DNA of 64,000 nucleotides from Pedobacter jeongneungensis. GTDB taxonomy: Bacteria; Bacteroidota; Bacteroidia; Sphingobacteriales; Sphingobacteriaceae. Below are positions 1-9,735 of this stretch, piece after piece (the first letter of the stretch is position 1; each line of letters starts with the position of its first letter). The stretch is taken from the NCBI RefSeq assembly GCF_000633455.1, contig NZ_AYMG01000014.1, forward strand, positions 62,001 to 126,000, read 5' to 3'. A model generated the notes under the pieces. The model was not told the DNA's origin. It did not search any database and saw only the letters and a list, made by a program, of their open reading frames with translations. A program made the position numbers and the translations under genes.

Positions 1-96
1 GCCCCAATCATCTACTTTAAAAGGACTTTCTGATTCAGTAAAATACAATACGCCCAATAAAAGTTTGGTAATGGTAGCCAGGATGTTGTTATTCAT
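1..96 (-). CDS. Possible NuiA-like nuclease inhibitor, N-terminal fragment
   Basis: The minus strand is open from an ATG at 96 to the window edge (32 codons). It contains the pattern L-x-x-x-ES-x-SPFKVDDWG. This resembles the start of the nuclease A inhibitor (NuiA-like) family, where a 'SESDYPFEV' type motif follows a first amphipathic helix. Members are small cytoplasmic proteins of about 130-150 residues; the rest lies outside the window. It follows uvrC on the same strand at about 130 bp. The family call rests on one short motif and is tentative; that this is a coding start is more secure. Confidence 0.5.
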   Translation of the reverse strand, partial: MNNNILATITKLLLGVLYFTESESPFKVDDWG

Positions 97-225
97 GTAA
101 ATAGGGATAGATGTTTAGTATAACAATGCCCTAATTTATAGAAAAAGTATTCAACTTATGCCAATTCAAGATTAATAAAGTGTTAACATTTTTACGGCTC
201 CGTCTGTTATTGTTTACAAGCAAAT

Positions 226-2028
226 TTACCCTTCTTTGAAATGCGCCAATAGGGTAACTACCTGCTTTTTATTTAATACTTCCGAAAGTTCTTTCTCTGT
301 AGCTTCTTTAATCTTTTTAACTGATTTAAAGTGGGTAAGTAATTTATCAGCAGTGGTTTTACCGATGCCCTCAATTTGCTCCAGTTCAGTTTTAAGGGTA
401 CCCTGATCGCGTTTTTTACGGTGAAAGGTAATACCAAAACGGTGGGCTTCATCACGGAGCTGTTGAATGACTTTTAGTGTTTCTGATTTTTTATCTAAAT
501 ACAAAGGGTAAGAATCACCCGGATAGAACAGTTCTTCCAGACGTTTGGCAATACCAATTACAGTAACTTTGTTTTCTATCCCCAATAACTTTAAACTCTT
601 CATGGCAGACGAAAGCTGGCCTTTACCGCCATCAATAATGATAAGTTGAGGCAAAGTCTGGTTTTCATCCAACATGCGCCTGTAACGGCGGAAAACGGCT
701 TCTTCCATGGTCGCAAAATCGTTAGGACCTTCAACCGTTTTCACATTAAAGTGGCGATAGTCTTTTTTAGATGGTTTGGCATCTTTAAATACCACAATTG
801 CCGAAACCGGATATTTCCCCTGGAAGTTGGAGTTATCAAAACATTCGATATGTTTTGGCAGCTGTGTTAAACGCAGGTCTTTCTGCATCGTAGTTAAAAT
901 CCGGTCGGTGCGTAAATCGGGGTTTAACTTTTCGTACTGGTTGAGTTTTTCTTTTTTAAAGAACAGTACATTCTTCTGAGAAAGCTCTAAAAGTTTTTTC
1001 TTTTCGCCCAGTTTAGGAACAGTAAATTTTAAACTTTCATCTTCCAATGAAGGTTCAAAAGGGACGATGATTTCTTTTGAGGTACTGTTGAATTTTGTTC
1101 TGAATTCCAGCATGGCTAGCGTCAAAATTTCATCATCGCTTTCATCCAACTGTTTCTTAACTTCTATGGTTTGTGTCTGGATAATGGTTCCGTTCATCAC
1201 CTTCAGGTAGTTCACAAAAGCATAACGCTCATCAGAAGCAATGCTCACTACATCTACGTTGGTAATGGCGCTGTTTACCACGGTCGATTTGCTCTGGTAT
1301 TTCTCCAAAACCTGTAATCTCCTTGCATACTGATGCGCCAGTTCAAAATTCAAATCTTCAGAAGCGGATTTAATAATCCCTTTAACATCGCGGATGACGT
1401 TTCCGATTTTACCGTTCAGGATTTCCTTGATTTCGCCGATATTTTTATCATAGTCGGTTTCGGTCTGATAGTTTTGACAAGGACCTTTACAGTTGCCAAT
1501 CTGGTATTCGAGGCAGACTTTAAATTTGCCTTCATCTATATTTTTCTCCGTTAGGGGCAAACTACAGGTGCGTAAAGGATAGGTTTCTTTAATCAGATCC
1601 AAAATGGTATGCATCATGCCTATCGAGCCATAAGGGCCGAAATACGTTGAACCATCTTTGATTACCTTCCGTGTCCAGTAAATACGAGGGAAGTTCTCAT
1701 TTTTAACGATAATCCACGGATAGGTTTTATCGTCTTTTAAATTGATGTTAAACTTTGGCTGATGTTTTTTGATCAGACTGTTTTCCAATAGCCAGGCATC
1801 AATTTCCGTATCAACAATGGTAAAGGTAATTTTACGGATTTTGGAAACTAATACCCTCGTTTTGCCATTAAACTGGTTTCTGTCGCTATTAAAATATGAT
1901 CCTACACGGTTGCGCAGGTCTTTCGCTTTACCAATGTACATTAGCTTTCCATCGGCATCCCAATATTGGTAAACGCCGGGTTTATGTGGAATTGCGGTTA
2001 ATGCTGTTTTATGGTCGAAACTGCTCAT
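226..2028 (-). CDS. uvrC: UvrABC system protein C (excinuclease subunit)
   Basis: UvrC makes the two incisions around bulky DNA lesions in nucleotide excision repair, acting after UvrA2B loading. The 600-residue protein has the family's usual length and order: an N-terminal GIY-YIG nuclease (residues about 13-95, with GVYQYWD and LMYIGKAKDLRNRV) for the 3' cut, a Cys cluster near 155-185, a UVR motif near 210-245 that contacts UvrB, an RNase H-like nuclease domain from about 385 (ECFDNSN, then IIIDGGKGQL) for the 5' cut, and two C-terminal helix-hairpin-helix motifs (IEGIGKTTADKLL). The ATG at 2028 puts GIY-YIG at the expected distance. No neighbour is functionally linked, so it is probably transcribed alone or with the downstream small gene. 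Confidence 0.97.
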   Translation of the reverse strand: MSSFDHKTALTAIPHKPGVYQYWDADGKLMYIGKAKDLRNRVGSYFNSDRNQFNGKTRVLVSKIRKITFTIVDTEIDAWLLENSLIKKHQPKFNINLKDDKTYPWIIVKNENFPRIYWTRKVIKDGSTYFGPYGSIGMMHTILDLIKETYPLRTCSLPLTEKNIDEGKFKVCLEYQIGNCKGPCQNYQTETDYDKNIGEIKEILNGKIGNVIRDVKGIIKSASEDLNFELAHQYARRLQVLEKYQSKSTVVNSAITNVDVVSIASDERYAFVNYLKVMNGTIIQTQTIEVKKQLDESDDEILTLAMLEFRTKFNSTSKEIIVPFEPSLEDESLKFTVPKLGEKKKLLELSQKNVLFFKKEKLNQYEKLNPDLRTDRILTTMQKDLRLTQLPKHIECFDNSNFQGKYPVSAIVVFKDAKPSKKDYRHFNVKTVEGPNDFATMEEAVFRRYRRMLDENQTLPQLIIIDGGKGQLSSAMKSLKLLGIENKVTVIGIAKRLEELFYPGDSYPLYLDKKSETLKVIQQLRDEAHRFGITFHRKKRDQGTLKTELEQIEGIGKTTADKLLTHFKSVKKIKEATEKELSEVLNKKQVVTLLAHFKEG

Positions 2029-2100
2029 TATTTACAAAAATAGGATTCGGGAGGGGAAAATTTTAATTAAATGATCCGATTTACTGTATTTATGATTTGG

Positions 2101-2212
2101 GCGTGCCCCTAAGCTACGCAAAGGGTCAGGCTATCCGTTACAATCTTTTGTTGTGTTTCGGCTGCGCTCAACTGGCAACAAAAGGATTTCCACTGCTATC
2201 CTTCACGCAGAA
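2101..2212. repeat. Palindromic intergenic element
   Basis: The spacer between uvrC and the PBP gene is more GC-rich than its surroundings. It has an imperfect hairpin (arms about 2140-2152 and 2177-2189, AATCTTTTGTTG against CAACAAAAGGATT) and outer GCGT/ACGC ends. It looks like a mobile or MITE-like intergenic element; no second copy was found in this window. There is no coding potential. Confidence 0.5.
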
Positions 2213-2220
2213 GCTAATGA

Positions 2221-4440
2221 TTAAAATCCCAGCTTCTCGTCCAGTTCGGTAGTACCTTCTTCCTGTTGCTGGTATTGGTTACAATCGAAAGTGATGGAAA
2301 CGCCCGATTTTGGTGCCTCGAAATCAGCGTGACTGATTTTTAAAGCCGGATTGGCATATACCCTTTTGATAAAACCTGCAAAAATAGGAAGGGCCGTATT
2401 GGCACCTTCACCCTGGCTGGTGCTAATAAAGTGGAATGCCCTGTCCTCGCAGCCCGTCCAGATACCCGTTACCAATTGAGGGGTAATGGCCATAAACCAA
2501 CCATCGGAGTTATTTTGAGTCGTACCTGTTTTCGCTCCAATTGGTGCATTAACTTTATATTTATAGTTTAATCTCGATCCTGTTCCGTTGGTTACTACAC
2601 CTTTAAGCATCCGTGTCATTACATAAGCTACTTCTTCGCTCATAATGGGCTTGGGTATTTCCTTTTGAGAAAATAACACCACACCATTTTTATCTTCAAT
2701 TCTCAATAAATAAATCGGTTTGGTATAAGTTCCTTTATTGGCAAAGGCACCATAGGCACCCACCATATTATAAACAGATGAATCGAATGTTCCTAGGCAG
2801 ATAGATGGAAATGCGGGAACATTTGGAATGCCCATTTTGGTTGCTAAGGTAGATACTGCCACCGGACCAACCTGTTTCATTAAATAAGCCGTAACAAAAT
2901 TTTGCGAGTAGGCCAGCGCTTTTTGTAAGGTAATACTGCCTGGTAGCGGTTTGCCTGAGTTTCTTGGCGTCCATGGCTCTCCATAACCTTCAATCGTTAC
3001 CGGAACATTAGGTACGGTATAACATGGGGAATAACCATTTTCAATGGCTACGGCATAAGTAAATGGCTTTGCTGTCGAACCCACTTGTCTGGTTCCCATT
3101 TTTACCTGATCGTATTTAAAATGTTCGTAATTAATTCCGCCTACCCATGCTTTTACATGCCCGTTGGTTGGATCCATAGTCATCATGGCATTACGCAACA
3201 GCATTTTGTAATAACGCACAGAATCAATCGGTTTCATTACAGTATCAATATTACCCTTCCAGGTAAAAATGGTCATTTCTGTTTTGGTATTGAAATCACT
3301 GGTAATTTCCTCATCCGATTTGCCCTCGAGTTTTAATGATTTATAACGGTCGGATCTTTTAATACCCTGTTCAATCTGTAAGGTTTTATCTTTAAATGGG
3401 TTTCTACCTTTCCAGCTCGCGATAAACTGCGCCTGCAGCACTTTCATGTATTCCTTTTGGGCTTCCTCAGCATATACCTGCATATCATAGTTCAATGTGG
3501 TATAAATCTTTAAGCCGTCGCGGTCTAAATCGTATGGGGTTCCATCTGGTTTGGTAATCGATTGCTCCTGGAAAATGGTTTTGATATCATTCTTCAATAC
3601 CGAGCGGAAATATGGTGCAATACCATCATTAACTGTTGCCGCGTTGAAATGTAAGTTTAAAGGTTTGTCTTTCTCTTCATCAAATTGTTGCTGGGTCAAA
3701 AGCTCAGATTTAACCATTAATGCCATTACGGTATTTCTACGATCTCTCGAACGCTCCGGGTGGCGGGTTGGCGAATACATGGTAATTCCTTTTTGCATCC
3801 CAACCAGGGTTGCAGCTTGCGTTAAAGTAAGTTTATCGGGCGTAGTATTGAAATAAACCCTTGCTGCCGATTTAATCCCATAAGCCTGGTTACCAAAATC
3901 GACCGTATTTAAATACATGGTGATAATTTCTTCTTTGGTGTAGTTGCGTTCCAGTTTAACGGCAACAATCCATTCTTTAAATTTGGTTAATACCAGCGAG
4001 AAGAAGTTCAGGTTCGATTCGCGTGGGAAAAGGTTTTTGGCCAATTGCTGGGTAATGGTACTGGCACCCTGTTTTTTGCCAATTAAATTGTAACCAATAA
4101 TAGAGAAAGTACGTTTAAAATCGATGCCAGAGTGCTCTTTAAAACGGGTATCTTCTGTTGCAATTAATCCGTTAATTACATTTTCTGAAATGTCCTTATA
4201 AGTAACATTCGATCTGTTCTGAACAAAATAGGTACCCAATGGACGGCCATCTTCGGCAATAATTTCTGAAGCCTGGTTGCTTTTTGGGTGTTCAATATCC
4301 CTGAAAGAAGGCAGCGCTCCAAATAAACCCAAACCGATCATCGAAATGAAAATGGCAAACAGGGCAATGCCCCCGATCAGTAATTTCCAGATGATTAAAC
4401 TATATCTTTTTGTTTCTTGTGCAGAAAGGGACTTATTCAT
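2221..4440 (-). CDS. Class A penicillin-binding protein (PBP1A family)
   Basis: Bifunctional peptidoglycan synthase, anchored in the inner membrane and acting in the periplasm. The sequence shows a cytoplasmic tail, one transmembrane helix (about 17-40), a GT51 glycosyltransferase domain with the catalytic Glu in EDTRF (E96) and the GASTITQQLAKN motif, then a transpeptidase domain with S455-T-A-K458, an SQN motif and K637-T-G. At 739 residues it matches Bacteroidota PBP1A proteins. All catalytic motifs are intact, so both activities are expected. It lies between uvrC and porW on the same strand, with about 100 bp to porW, and could be co-transcribed with porW. Confidence 0.95.
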   Translation of the reverse strand: MNKSLSAQETKRYSLIIWKLLIGGIALFAIFISMIGLGLFGALPSFRDIEHPKSNQASEIIAEDGRPLGTYFVQNRSNVTYKDISENVINGLIATEDTRFKEHSGIDFKRTFSIIGYNLIGKKQGASTITQQLAKNLFPRESNLNFFSLVLTKFKEWIVAVKLERNYTKEEIITMYLNTVDFGNQAYGIKSAARVYFNTTPDKLTLTQAATLVGMQKGITMYSPTRHPERSRDRRNTVMALMVKSELLTQQQFDEEKDKPLNLHFNAATVNDGIAPYFRSVLKNDIKTIFQEQSITKPDGTPYDLDRDGLKIYTTLNYDMQVYAEEAQKEYMKVLQAQFIASWKGRNPFKDKTLQIEQGIKRSDRYKSLKLEGKSDEEITSDFNTKTEMTIFTWKGNIDTVMKPIDSVRYYKMLLRNAMMTMDPTNGHVKAWVGGINYEHFKYDQVKMGTRQVGSTAKPFTYAVAIENGYSPCYTVPNVPVTIEGYGEPWTPRNSGKPLPGSITLQKALAYSQNFVTAYLMKQVGPVAVSTLATKMGIPNVPAFPSICLGTFDSSVYNMVGAYGAFANKGTYTKPIYLLRIEDKNGVVLFSQKEIPKPIMSEEVAYVMTRMLKGVVTNGTGSRLNYKYKVNAPIGAKTGTTQNNSDGWFMAITPQLVTGIWTGCEDRAFHFISTSQGEGANTALPIFAGFIKRVYANPALKISHADFEAPKSGVSITFDCNQYQQQEEGTTELDEKLGF

Positions 4441-4545
4441 TTTGTGTTGTTATTTTCCAAAATCACCAGAATGGCGATTTTGAATGCAAATTTATTAATT
4501 TTTATAGAATCAATGTTCAGACTAAGGTCTTAATACCTTCTATAA

Positions 4546-7311
4546 TTATTTGTAGTTGTCTTTTAAAAACTCCAAGTATTCGTTAATCCGCGATCTATCT
4601 GTTAGCTTTTCGAAGTTTTCTTTACTGATGATAAAACCTTTATACAAGTTGGCAGGCACCTTCATAATGTTCTTTAACTGGCCAGTAATGCTTGATTCGT
4701 AAATTTTTGCATCTTCAAGATCGACAAAGCTGGTAATGTAAATCAGCTGATCGTTATCCAGTTCTACCAATTTGTGTACCAAATCATTGTCAGGATAATT
4801 TCCCCTGTTAAACTGGCCTATCCCAAAACGTGATGAGCTTAAAGTTAAAGTAGCATCTGCCACATCAATTACGTAATAATATTCTTCTGATTTTACCGCG
4901 CTAAAAATGCTGGCGGGTTTGGTTGGGTCAATTTGTTTAACTTCAACAGGTTTTGCTATTGGAGTTGGTTCTGCTGTTTTTGCTACAGGATTTTCAACTA
5001 CCAAAGGTTTGGTTGGAACGGCAACCGGAGCAGCCTGACTTACAAAGCGGGGCTCGTTTGCATCAAAATCAATAAGGGCAACAGGCCTTTGTTTAAATTC
5101 ATCAAGGTTAGCCTCAATGTATTTTAAATGATCGCGGACTAATGGCGTAATAATTTTATCGTTTGGATAATTGGAGGTAATCAGGTTAAATTCGGTCAAT
5201 AAAGCATCAACTTTTGCGGTACGGCCAACAGCTATTGCTTTTAAATAAGCATACTGTGGTGCCAGATCGTTATTTGGGAAAGCTGAAATATTATCATTCG
5301 CCTGTTTTACCACATCTGGATAATCTTTTTTTGCATAAGCATCAAAAGCCACATTGTAATTGTTGATGGCAATGTTTTCCATCTGTGTTTGTTTGGCCGA
5401 ATATGACGGATCTAAAATGTTCTTTGCAAAATTAGATTCAGGGAATTTTGTAAGCACCAATTGTTTATACTGATCGGATTTTACTTCATCTGCACCTTTA
5501 TAATTAAGGTAAAGGCTGTAGTAAATGGCTACCAGGTGATTATTGTCAGGATATCTTTTGATCAGTTCCAGGTATATTTTATTTGCTTCCGGTTTATCAT
5601 TGAGTTCCTGTTGATAAAAACTGGCGATTTCGAAATAAGCATCGATAATTTTCTGATCGGATGTGGCCAATAGTGCAGGTGTGGTAGGCAAGCCATCCAA
5701 AAACTGCTTTTCTAATGAAGTCTGGTCGGTAGCGGCCTGATTGGTTGTTCCATTTGCAGGCGTAATTCCAGTGGCTACGTTTCCACCTGCCAAAATTTCT
5801 TTGGTTTCCTGTGCAGATGAACGCACACTCTGGCGCCAGTTATCTTCAAACTGACGGTTTCCCCAGCGTTTTTTAAAATCGCCAAAACCGTTGCTTATTG
5901 CTGCATTGTTATTGAAATAAAAGGTGCTTCCTGCAGTATTATTCGAAGCATTTAAGCTCCGGTTAGGAAAATCCGGATCGTTTAAAAACTGGTTGTTGAT
6001 TACGCCTCCTGTATTTACTACCTCAACTTTTGGCGTTAAGTAAGCTTTTACCTTTGCCTCGCGTTGGTCGGCAGGAAGTTTGGCAATGGCCTGTGCAGTA
6101 TCTTCTTTAGTAATAATGGTGTAGCGATCTGTTAAATACTGGAGATTATCAGCCTTTTTAACAATATTGTCGTAATCAGGGAAGTTTTTTGGTAAAATCA
6201 TAACCGTACTATCGTAATACAGCTTTGCTTTAATGTAGTTATTAAACTCTTTAAAATTTAAATCTGCAATCCTTAAATAAGATAATGCTTTTTGGGTTTG
6301 ATTACGTGTACTTTTGGCAACCGATTTATGGTAATTCTCTTCAGCTTTTATAAAATTCCCTTCGGCAGAAAAAAGCTCACCAACCTGATAGTAGATCTGA
6401 TCTGTATAATCGAAATTTTTATCATCTTTTAGCAAAGCCAGTAACTGATCTTCTTTATTCAATTTTACCCCGCTAAGCAATGCCTTTAATTTAATCCGGT
6501 TTAAATTGGCGTGGAAATACATTTCGAAAGGCGCATTGCTTTTTTCAACTTTGGTGAAATTGGCATAGGCATCCTGTATGTTTTTTTCTTTTTCCTGCAA
6601 CTGGGCCAGGATAAAGCGCCAGCGGATACGCAACTGTTTTTCTGCAGGGAGCGCAATGGCCGATTCTAAAAATAAAATGGCTTCTTTATTCCGTTTCTGA
6701 TAAATGCGCATCTGGGCAGCTGTGGCCAAAGGTTCGGCAAGGTCCTTCTTTAACTGATCAGAAGCACGCAGCATGGTATCGATTATTTTATCGGCCAGTA
6801 CCATATTGTTCAGTTGCATCTGGCTACGCGCTTTCCAGTTCATGGCCATAATGAACGTTTTCAGGTCGCTATTGTAGGTTTTTGCGGTATAATCAAAATA
6901 TTCTGATGCGATAAAGTAATTTCCTTTTAAATAGTTTGCCTTACCCAAAAGCATATAGGCATCATCAATATAGTTACTAAAACTTTTATCGTTGATGATG
7001 GTTTGACCTTTGGTAATCACGTCATCAAGCTGTTTGTTGGCAACGCCCGGTGTAAGCACCAGGTTTACCTGTGGCTCTGGATCGAGGTAAACAGGAAGCG
7101 TTTTTTCGTAATTATCTGCATAACTTTGCAATAAGCTTTCATTATACTCGGTGAGTAAAACATTAGAATTATAGATATAGTTATATCTGGCCGTTAAGTT
7201 TTGAAACCTACGGTCTACTGCGGTATCTTTATTCGCTACACAGCCATAAATAAGGAGCGCGCTAAAAAGGAGGATGAAGGGATTTAAGTTTTTGTTTGCG
7301 TTTTTTTTCAA
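4546..7311 (-). CDS. porW: PorW/SprE-like TPR lipoprotein (type IX secretion/gliding)
   Basis: The 921-residue protein begins with a lipoprotein signal ending at a Cys in the context LLIYGC, followed by many degenerate tetratricopeptide-like helical repeats through most of its length, a low-complexity Asn/Thr stretch (about 440-550), and a C-terminal domain. This architecture, length and its starting segment 'RRFQNLTARYNYIYN' match the PorW/SprE family. In Porphyromonas and Flavobacterium that family is needed for type IX secretion and gliding, linking the PorK/N ring to other parts in the periplasm. Start chosen at the ATG giving the signal peptide. It is transcribed away from the atp operon. 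The family assignment is good; function here is inferred. Confidence 0.82.
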   Translation of the reverse strand: MKKNANKNLNPFILLFSALLIYGCVANKDTAVDRRFQNLTARYNYIYNSNVLLTEYNESLLQSYADNYEKTLPVYLDPEPQVNLVLTPGVANKQLDDVITKGQTIINDKSFSNYIDDAYMLLGKANYLKGNYFIASEYFDYTAKTYNSDLKTFIMAMNWKARSQMQLNNMVLADKIIDTMLRASDQLKKDLAEPLATAAQMRIYQKRNKEAILFLESAIALPAEKQLRIRWRFILAQLQEKEKNIQDAYANFTKVEKSNAPFEMYFHANLNRIKLKALLSGVKLNKEDQLLALLKDDKNFDYTDQIYYQVGELFSAEGNFIKAEENYHKSVAKSTRNQTQKALSYLRIADLNFKEFNNYIKAKLYYDSTVMILPKNFPDYDNIVKKADNLQYLTDRYTIITKEDTAQAIAKLPADQREAKVKAYLTPKVEVVNTGGVINNQFLNDPDFPNRSLNASNNTAGSTFYFNNNAAISNGFGDFKKRWGNRQFEDNWRQSVRSSAQETKEILAGGNVATGITPANGTTNQAATDQTSLEKQFLDGLPTTPALLATSDQKIIDAYFEIASFYQQELNDKPEANKIYLELIKRYPDNNHLVAIYYSLYLNYKGADEVKSDQYKQLVLTKFPESNFAKNILDPSYSAKQTQMENIAINNYNVAFDAYAKKDYPDVVKQANDNISAFPNNDLAPQYAYLKAIAVGRTAKVDALLTEFNLITSNYPNDKIITPLVRDHLKYIEANLDEFKQRPVALIDFDANEPRFVSQAAPVAVPTKPLVVENPVAKTAEPTPIAKPVEVKQIDPTKPASIFSAVKSEEYYYVIDVADATLTLSSSRFGIGQFNRGNYPDNDLVHKLVELDNDQLIYITSFVDLEDAKIYESSITGQLKNIMKVPANLYKGFIISKENFEKLTDRSRINEYLEFLKDNYK

Positions 7312-7422
7312 TGATGCTAAATCTCTTTAAGTTGATATACAGTAAACAATATATATAGAAAAATATTTTATCTGGCAACAAATTTTAATTATCCCAAAGT
7401 TAATTTAATTATTGCATAAAAA

Positions 7423-7647
7423 ATGGAAAATCCAAAAGAAGAAAATACAAAGAAAAAGGTAAATGCAGCCGCTAAATATTCTGCCATTGGTTTCCAGATG
7501 ATCGCTACAATTGGTCTGCTTACTTTTATCGGCTATAAGATTGATGAACACAGAAATAGTAAAACCAATTTGATTACGGCGGCTTTTGCTTTAGCAGGGG
7601 TGGGTATTGCACTTTATCAGGCCATTAGGCAGGTTACGAGGAATTAG
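7423..7647 (+). CDS. atpZ: AtpZ/AtpI family ATP synthase accessory protein
   Basis: A 74-residue protein with a charged N-terminus and two transmembrane helices (about 22-42 and 50-68), typical of AtpZ/AtpI proteins that precede F-type ATP synthase operons. In other bacteria these small proteins help assemble the c-ring or supply Mg2+/Ca2+. It starts with an ATG 111 bp from the divergent porW start and is the first gene of the atp cluster. The spacer after it holds short-period repeats, so it might be transcribed separately from the next gene, which has its own promoter-like box. Confidence 0.8.
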   Translation: MENPKEENTKKKVNAAAKYSAIGFQMIATIGLLTFIGYKIDEHRNSKTNLITAAFALAGVGIALYQAIRQVTRN

Positions 7648-7682
7648 TTTTCAGTTGATAGTTTTCAATTTTCAGTTAGTCA
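7648..7682. repeat. Heptad-spaced degenerate repeat
   Basis: Five consecutive 7-bp units directly after the atpZ stop region: TTTTCAG, TTGATAG, TTTTCAA, TTTTCAG, TTAGTCA. The period is exact although the units vary. One of several such arrays in this window. Confidence 0.65.
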
Positions 7683-7688
7683 AACTAA

Positions 7689-7780
7689 CAATTTAGCAAT
7701 TCAACAATACATTTACAATTAGGCTATCTGCTTCAGTTAACCGGTTAACCAACAAACAATCTAGCAATATAACAATTAAC
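7689..7780. repeat. Octad-spaced CAATnnnn repeats
   Basis: Two short arrays with an 8-bp period: CAATTTAG, CAATTCAA, CAATACAT (7689-7712) and CAATCTAG, CAATATAA, CAATTAAC (7757-7780). They fill most of the spacer before the next atp-cluster gene. An ACCGGTTAAC palindromic stretch lies between them. Confidence 0.6.
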
Positions 7781-7813
7781 CAGTCTTCATTAGTTACTTG
7801 ATACTAAAAACCT

Positions 7814-7821
7814 TATCTTTG
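7814..7821 (+). promoter_or_regulatory. Bacteroidota -7 promoter box (TATCTTTG)
   Basis: Exact match to TAnnTTTG, 32 nt before the TTG start of the membrane protein that precedes atpB. No convincing -33 TTG at the usual spacing. It may be the main promoter for the ATP synthase genes. Confidence 0.55.
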
Positions 7822-7853
7822 CAAAAGTTTTTATCTGCTAAGAAATTATTCCA

Positions 7854-8243
7854 TTGACTCTAGCCAAATTTACCAGTATCTATTTCATCTTTGTAGGCTT
7901 ATTAATAGGCGTTGTTGCCGTTTTACCTTTATTATTTCCCGATAAACCGCTTTTTGTAAACAATTTTTGGTTGATGTTTGGCTTTTTGGCCGGTATCACT
8001 TACATCGCTTACATGTTGGTTGATATTGGTGTAAAACGCGATCCTGAAGTGGGTATTATGGCTATTATGGGATCAATTGCGGTGAAGATGATTTTTTGTA
8101 TGGCTTTTGTGTTGATTTACAGTATAAAAGCGAAGGGAATTGGGCTTGTATTTCTGCTTAATTTTTTTTCTTTATATTTATTGTTTACGGTCTTTGAAGT
8201 TTCCTGTTTGTTACGTAACTTGCGCCACCAAAATTTAAAGTAA
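7854..8243 (+). CDS. Small membrane protein upstream of atpB (AtpI-like position)
   Basis: A 129-residue protein with four predicted transmembrane helices (about 6-26, 34-54, 68-92, 97-120) and little else. It starts at TTG; no in-frame ATG exists before the first helix, and the TATCTTTG box 32 nt upstream supports this start. Its place between atpZ and atpB, 14 bp before atpB, is where AtpI is found in other phyla, so a role in F0 assembly is likely by context. I recognise no sequence family with confidence. The stop is followed closely by atpB, so the two should be co-transcribed. Confidence 0.8.
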   Translation: MTLAKFTSIYFIFVGLLIGVVAVLPLLFPDKPLFVNNFWLMFGFLAGITYIAYMLVDIGVKRDPEVGIMAIMGSIAVKMIFCMAFVLIYSIKAKGIGLVFLLNFFSLYLLFTVFEVSCLLRNLRHQNLK

Positions 8244-8257
8244 AAAACTGCCAATAA

Positions 8258-9391
8258 ATGGATTGTAACCGAGTTTTTGTGTCTAAAGTTAAAAGGCTAA
8301 CTATTGTTTTTACGCTTTTAATCGCGTTTTTATCTATCAAAATTGATACTTTCGCTCAAGTTGATAGCGCTGTTGTACCTGTTGATAGTGCTGTTGCCGA
8401 GTCTGTTCATGAGGTTTCTGGTGAGCACGGAGCTGAAGCTAAACATGGTAAAGAAAAATTCGAGCCTACGAAAGTAATCATGGAACACATTGCTGATTCG
8501 CACATGTGGCATCTTTGGGGGCATACTTCATTACCTCTTCCTGTAATTTTATATACGGCTAATGGTTTAGAAGTTTTTTCTTCTGGTAATTTTCATCATG
8601 GAGAGCACGATTATAATGGTAAATACAATAATTACCGTTTAGAGGAAGATCATATTAAAGTGGTTGGTGCTGACGGAAAAATCGATGAAGAAGCAAGTAA
8701 ATCAATTTTAGATTTTTCTATCACTAAAAACGTTGCGGCAATGTTTGTGGCGATTTTGGTAATCTTAATCGTATTCATTTCGGTAGCTGGATCTTATAAA
8801 AAACGTGTTGGTAAAGCACCAAAAGGTTTACAGTCTTTTATAGAGCCTGTAATCGTTTTTGTAAGAGACGATATTGCTAAACCAAATATTGGTCACAAAT
8901 ACGCGAAGTTTATGCCTTATTTGTTGACAACGTTTTTCTTTATTTTATTCAATAACTTATTTGGTTTAATTCCAATTTTTCCAGGTGGTGCTAACGTAAC
9001 CGGTAATATTGCATTAACTTTTGTAATGGCCTTAGGTACTTTAATTATCGTTAATATCAACGGGAACAAATATTATTGGAAACACATTTTCAGACCAGAC
9101 GTGCCTTTTTGGTTATATCCAATTATGATTCCTGTGGAATTGATCGGTATCATCTCTAAGCCATTCGCTTTAATGGTGCGTTTGTTTGCAAACATTACAG
9201 CTGGTCACATTATCGTATTAAGTTTAATCTCCTTAATCTTTATTTTCGAAACGTTGGCTATTGCTCCGGTTTCAGTTGCATTCGTATTATTTATGGATGT
9301 ATTAGAATTGCTGGTTGCATTTTTACAGGCCTTTATTTTTACATTACTTACTGCCTTGTTTATTGGTATGGCAGTAGAAGAGCATCATTAA
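8258..9391 (+). CDS. atpB: ATP synthase F0 subunit a
   Basis: Subunit a forms the proton half-channels beside the c-ring. The C-terminal part shows the family core, with the essential Arg at R308 in KPFALMVRLFANITAGH, and about five membrane helices from residue 156 on. At 377 residues it is about 100 longer than the E. coli protein: residues 1-34 look like a signal peptide ending in TFAQ, and residues 35-155 form an extra periplasmic segment with eleven His residues between 51 and 132. Extended N-termini are common in Bacteroidota subunit a. The ATG at 8258 is the only start that gives the signal sequence. It is followed by atpE at 42 bp. Confidence 0.96.
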   Translation: MDCNRVFVSKVKRLTIVFTLLIAFLSIKIDTFAQVDSAVVPVDSAVAESVHEVSGEHGAEAKHGKEKFEPTKVIMEHIADSHMWHLWGHTSLPLPVILYTANGLEVFSSGNFHHGEHDYNGKYNNYRLEEDHIKVVGADGKIDEEASKSILDFSITKNVAAMFVAILVILIVFISVAGSYKKRVGKAPKGLQSFIEPVIVFVRDDIAKPNIGHKYAKFMPYLLTTFFFILFNNLFGLIPIFPGGANVTGNIALTFVMALGTLIIVNINGNKYYWKHIFRPDVPFWLYPIMIPVELIGIISKPFALMVRLFANITAGHIIVLSLISLIFIFETLAIAPVSVAFVLFMDVLELLVAFLQAFIFTLLTALFIGMAVEEHH

Positions 9392-9421
9392 CAGAAAACT
9401 ATTTTTTACAAATTAATATAA

Positions 9422-9646
<225 letters not shown>

Positions 9647-9735
9647 TAATCACTGAAAAAATTAGGTTGGGTATTTAACGATTGGTTATTTACCCAGCCC
9701 TATTAAAGAAGATTGTTTTTAAAAATTAGATAAAA

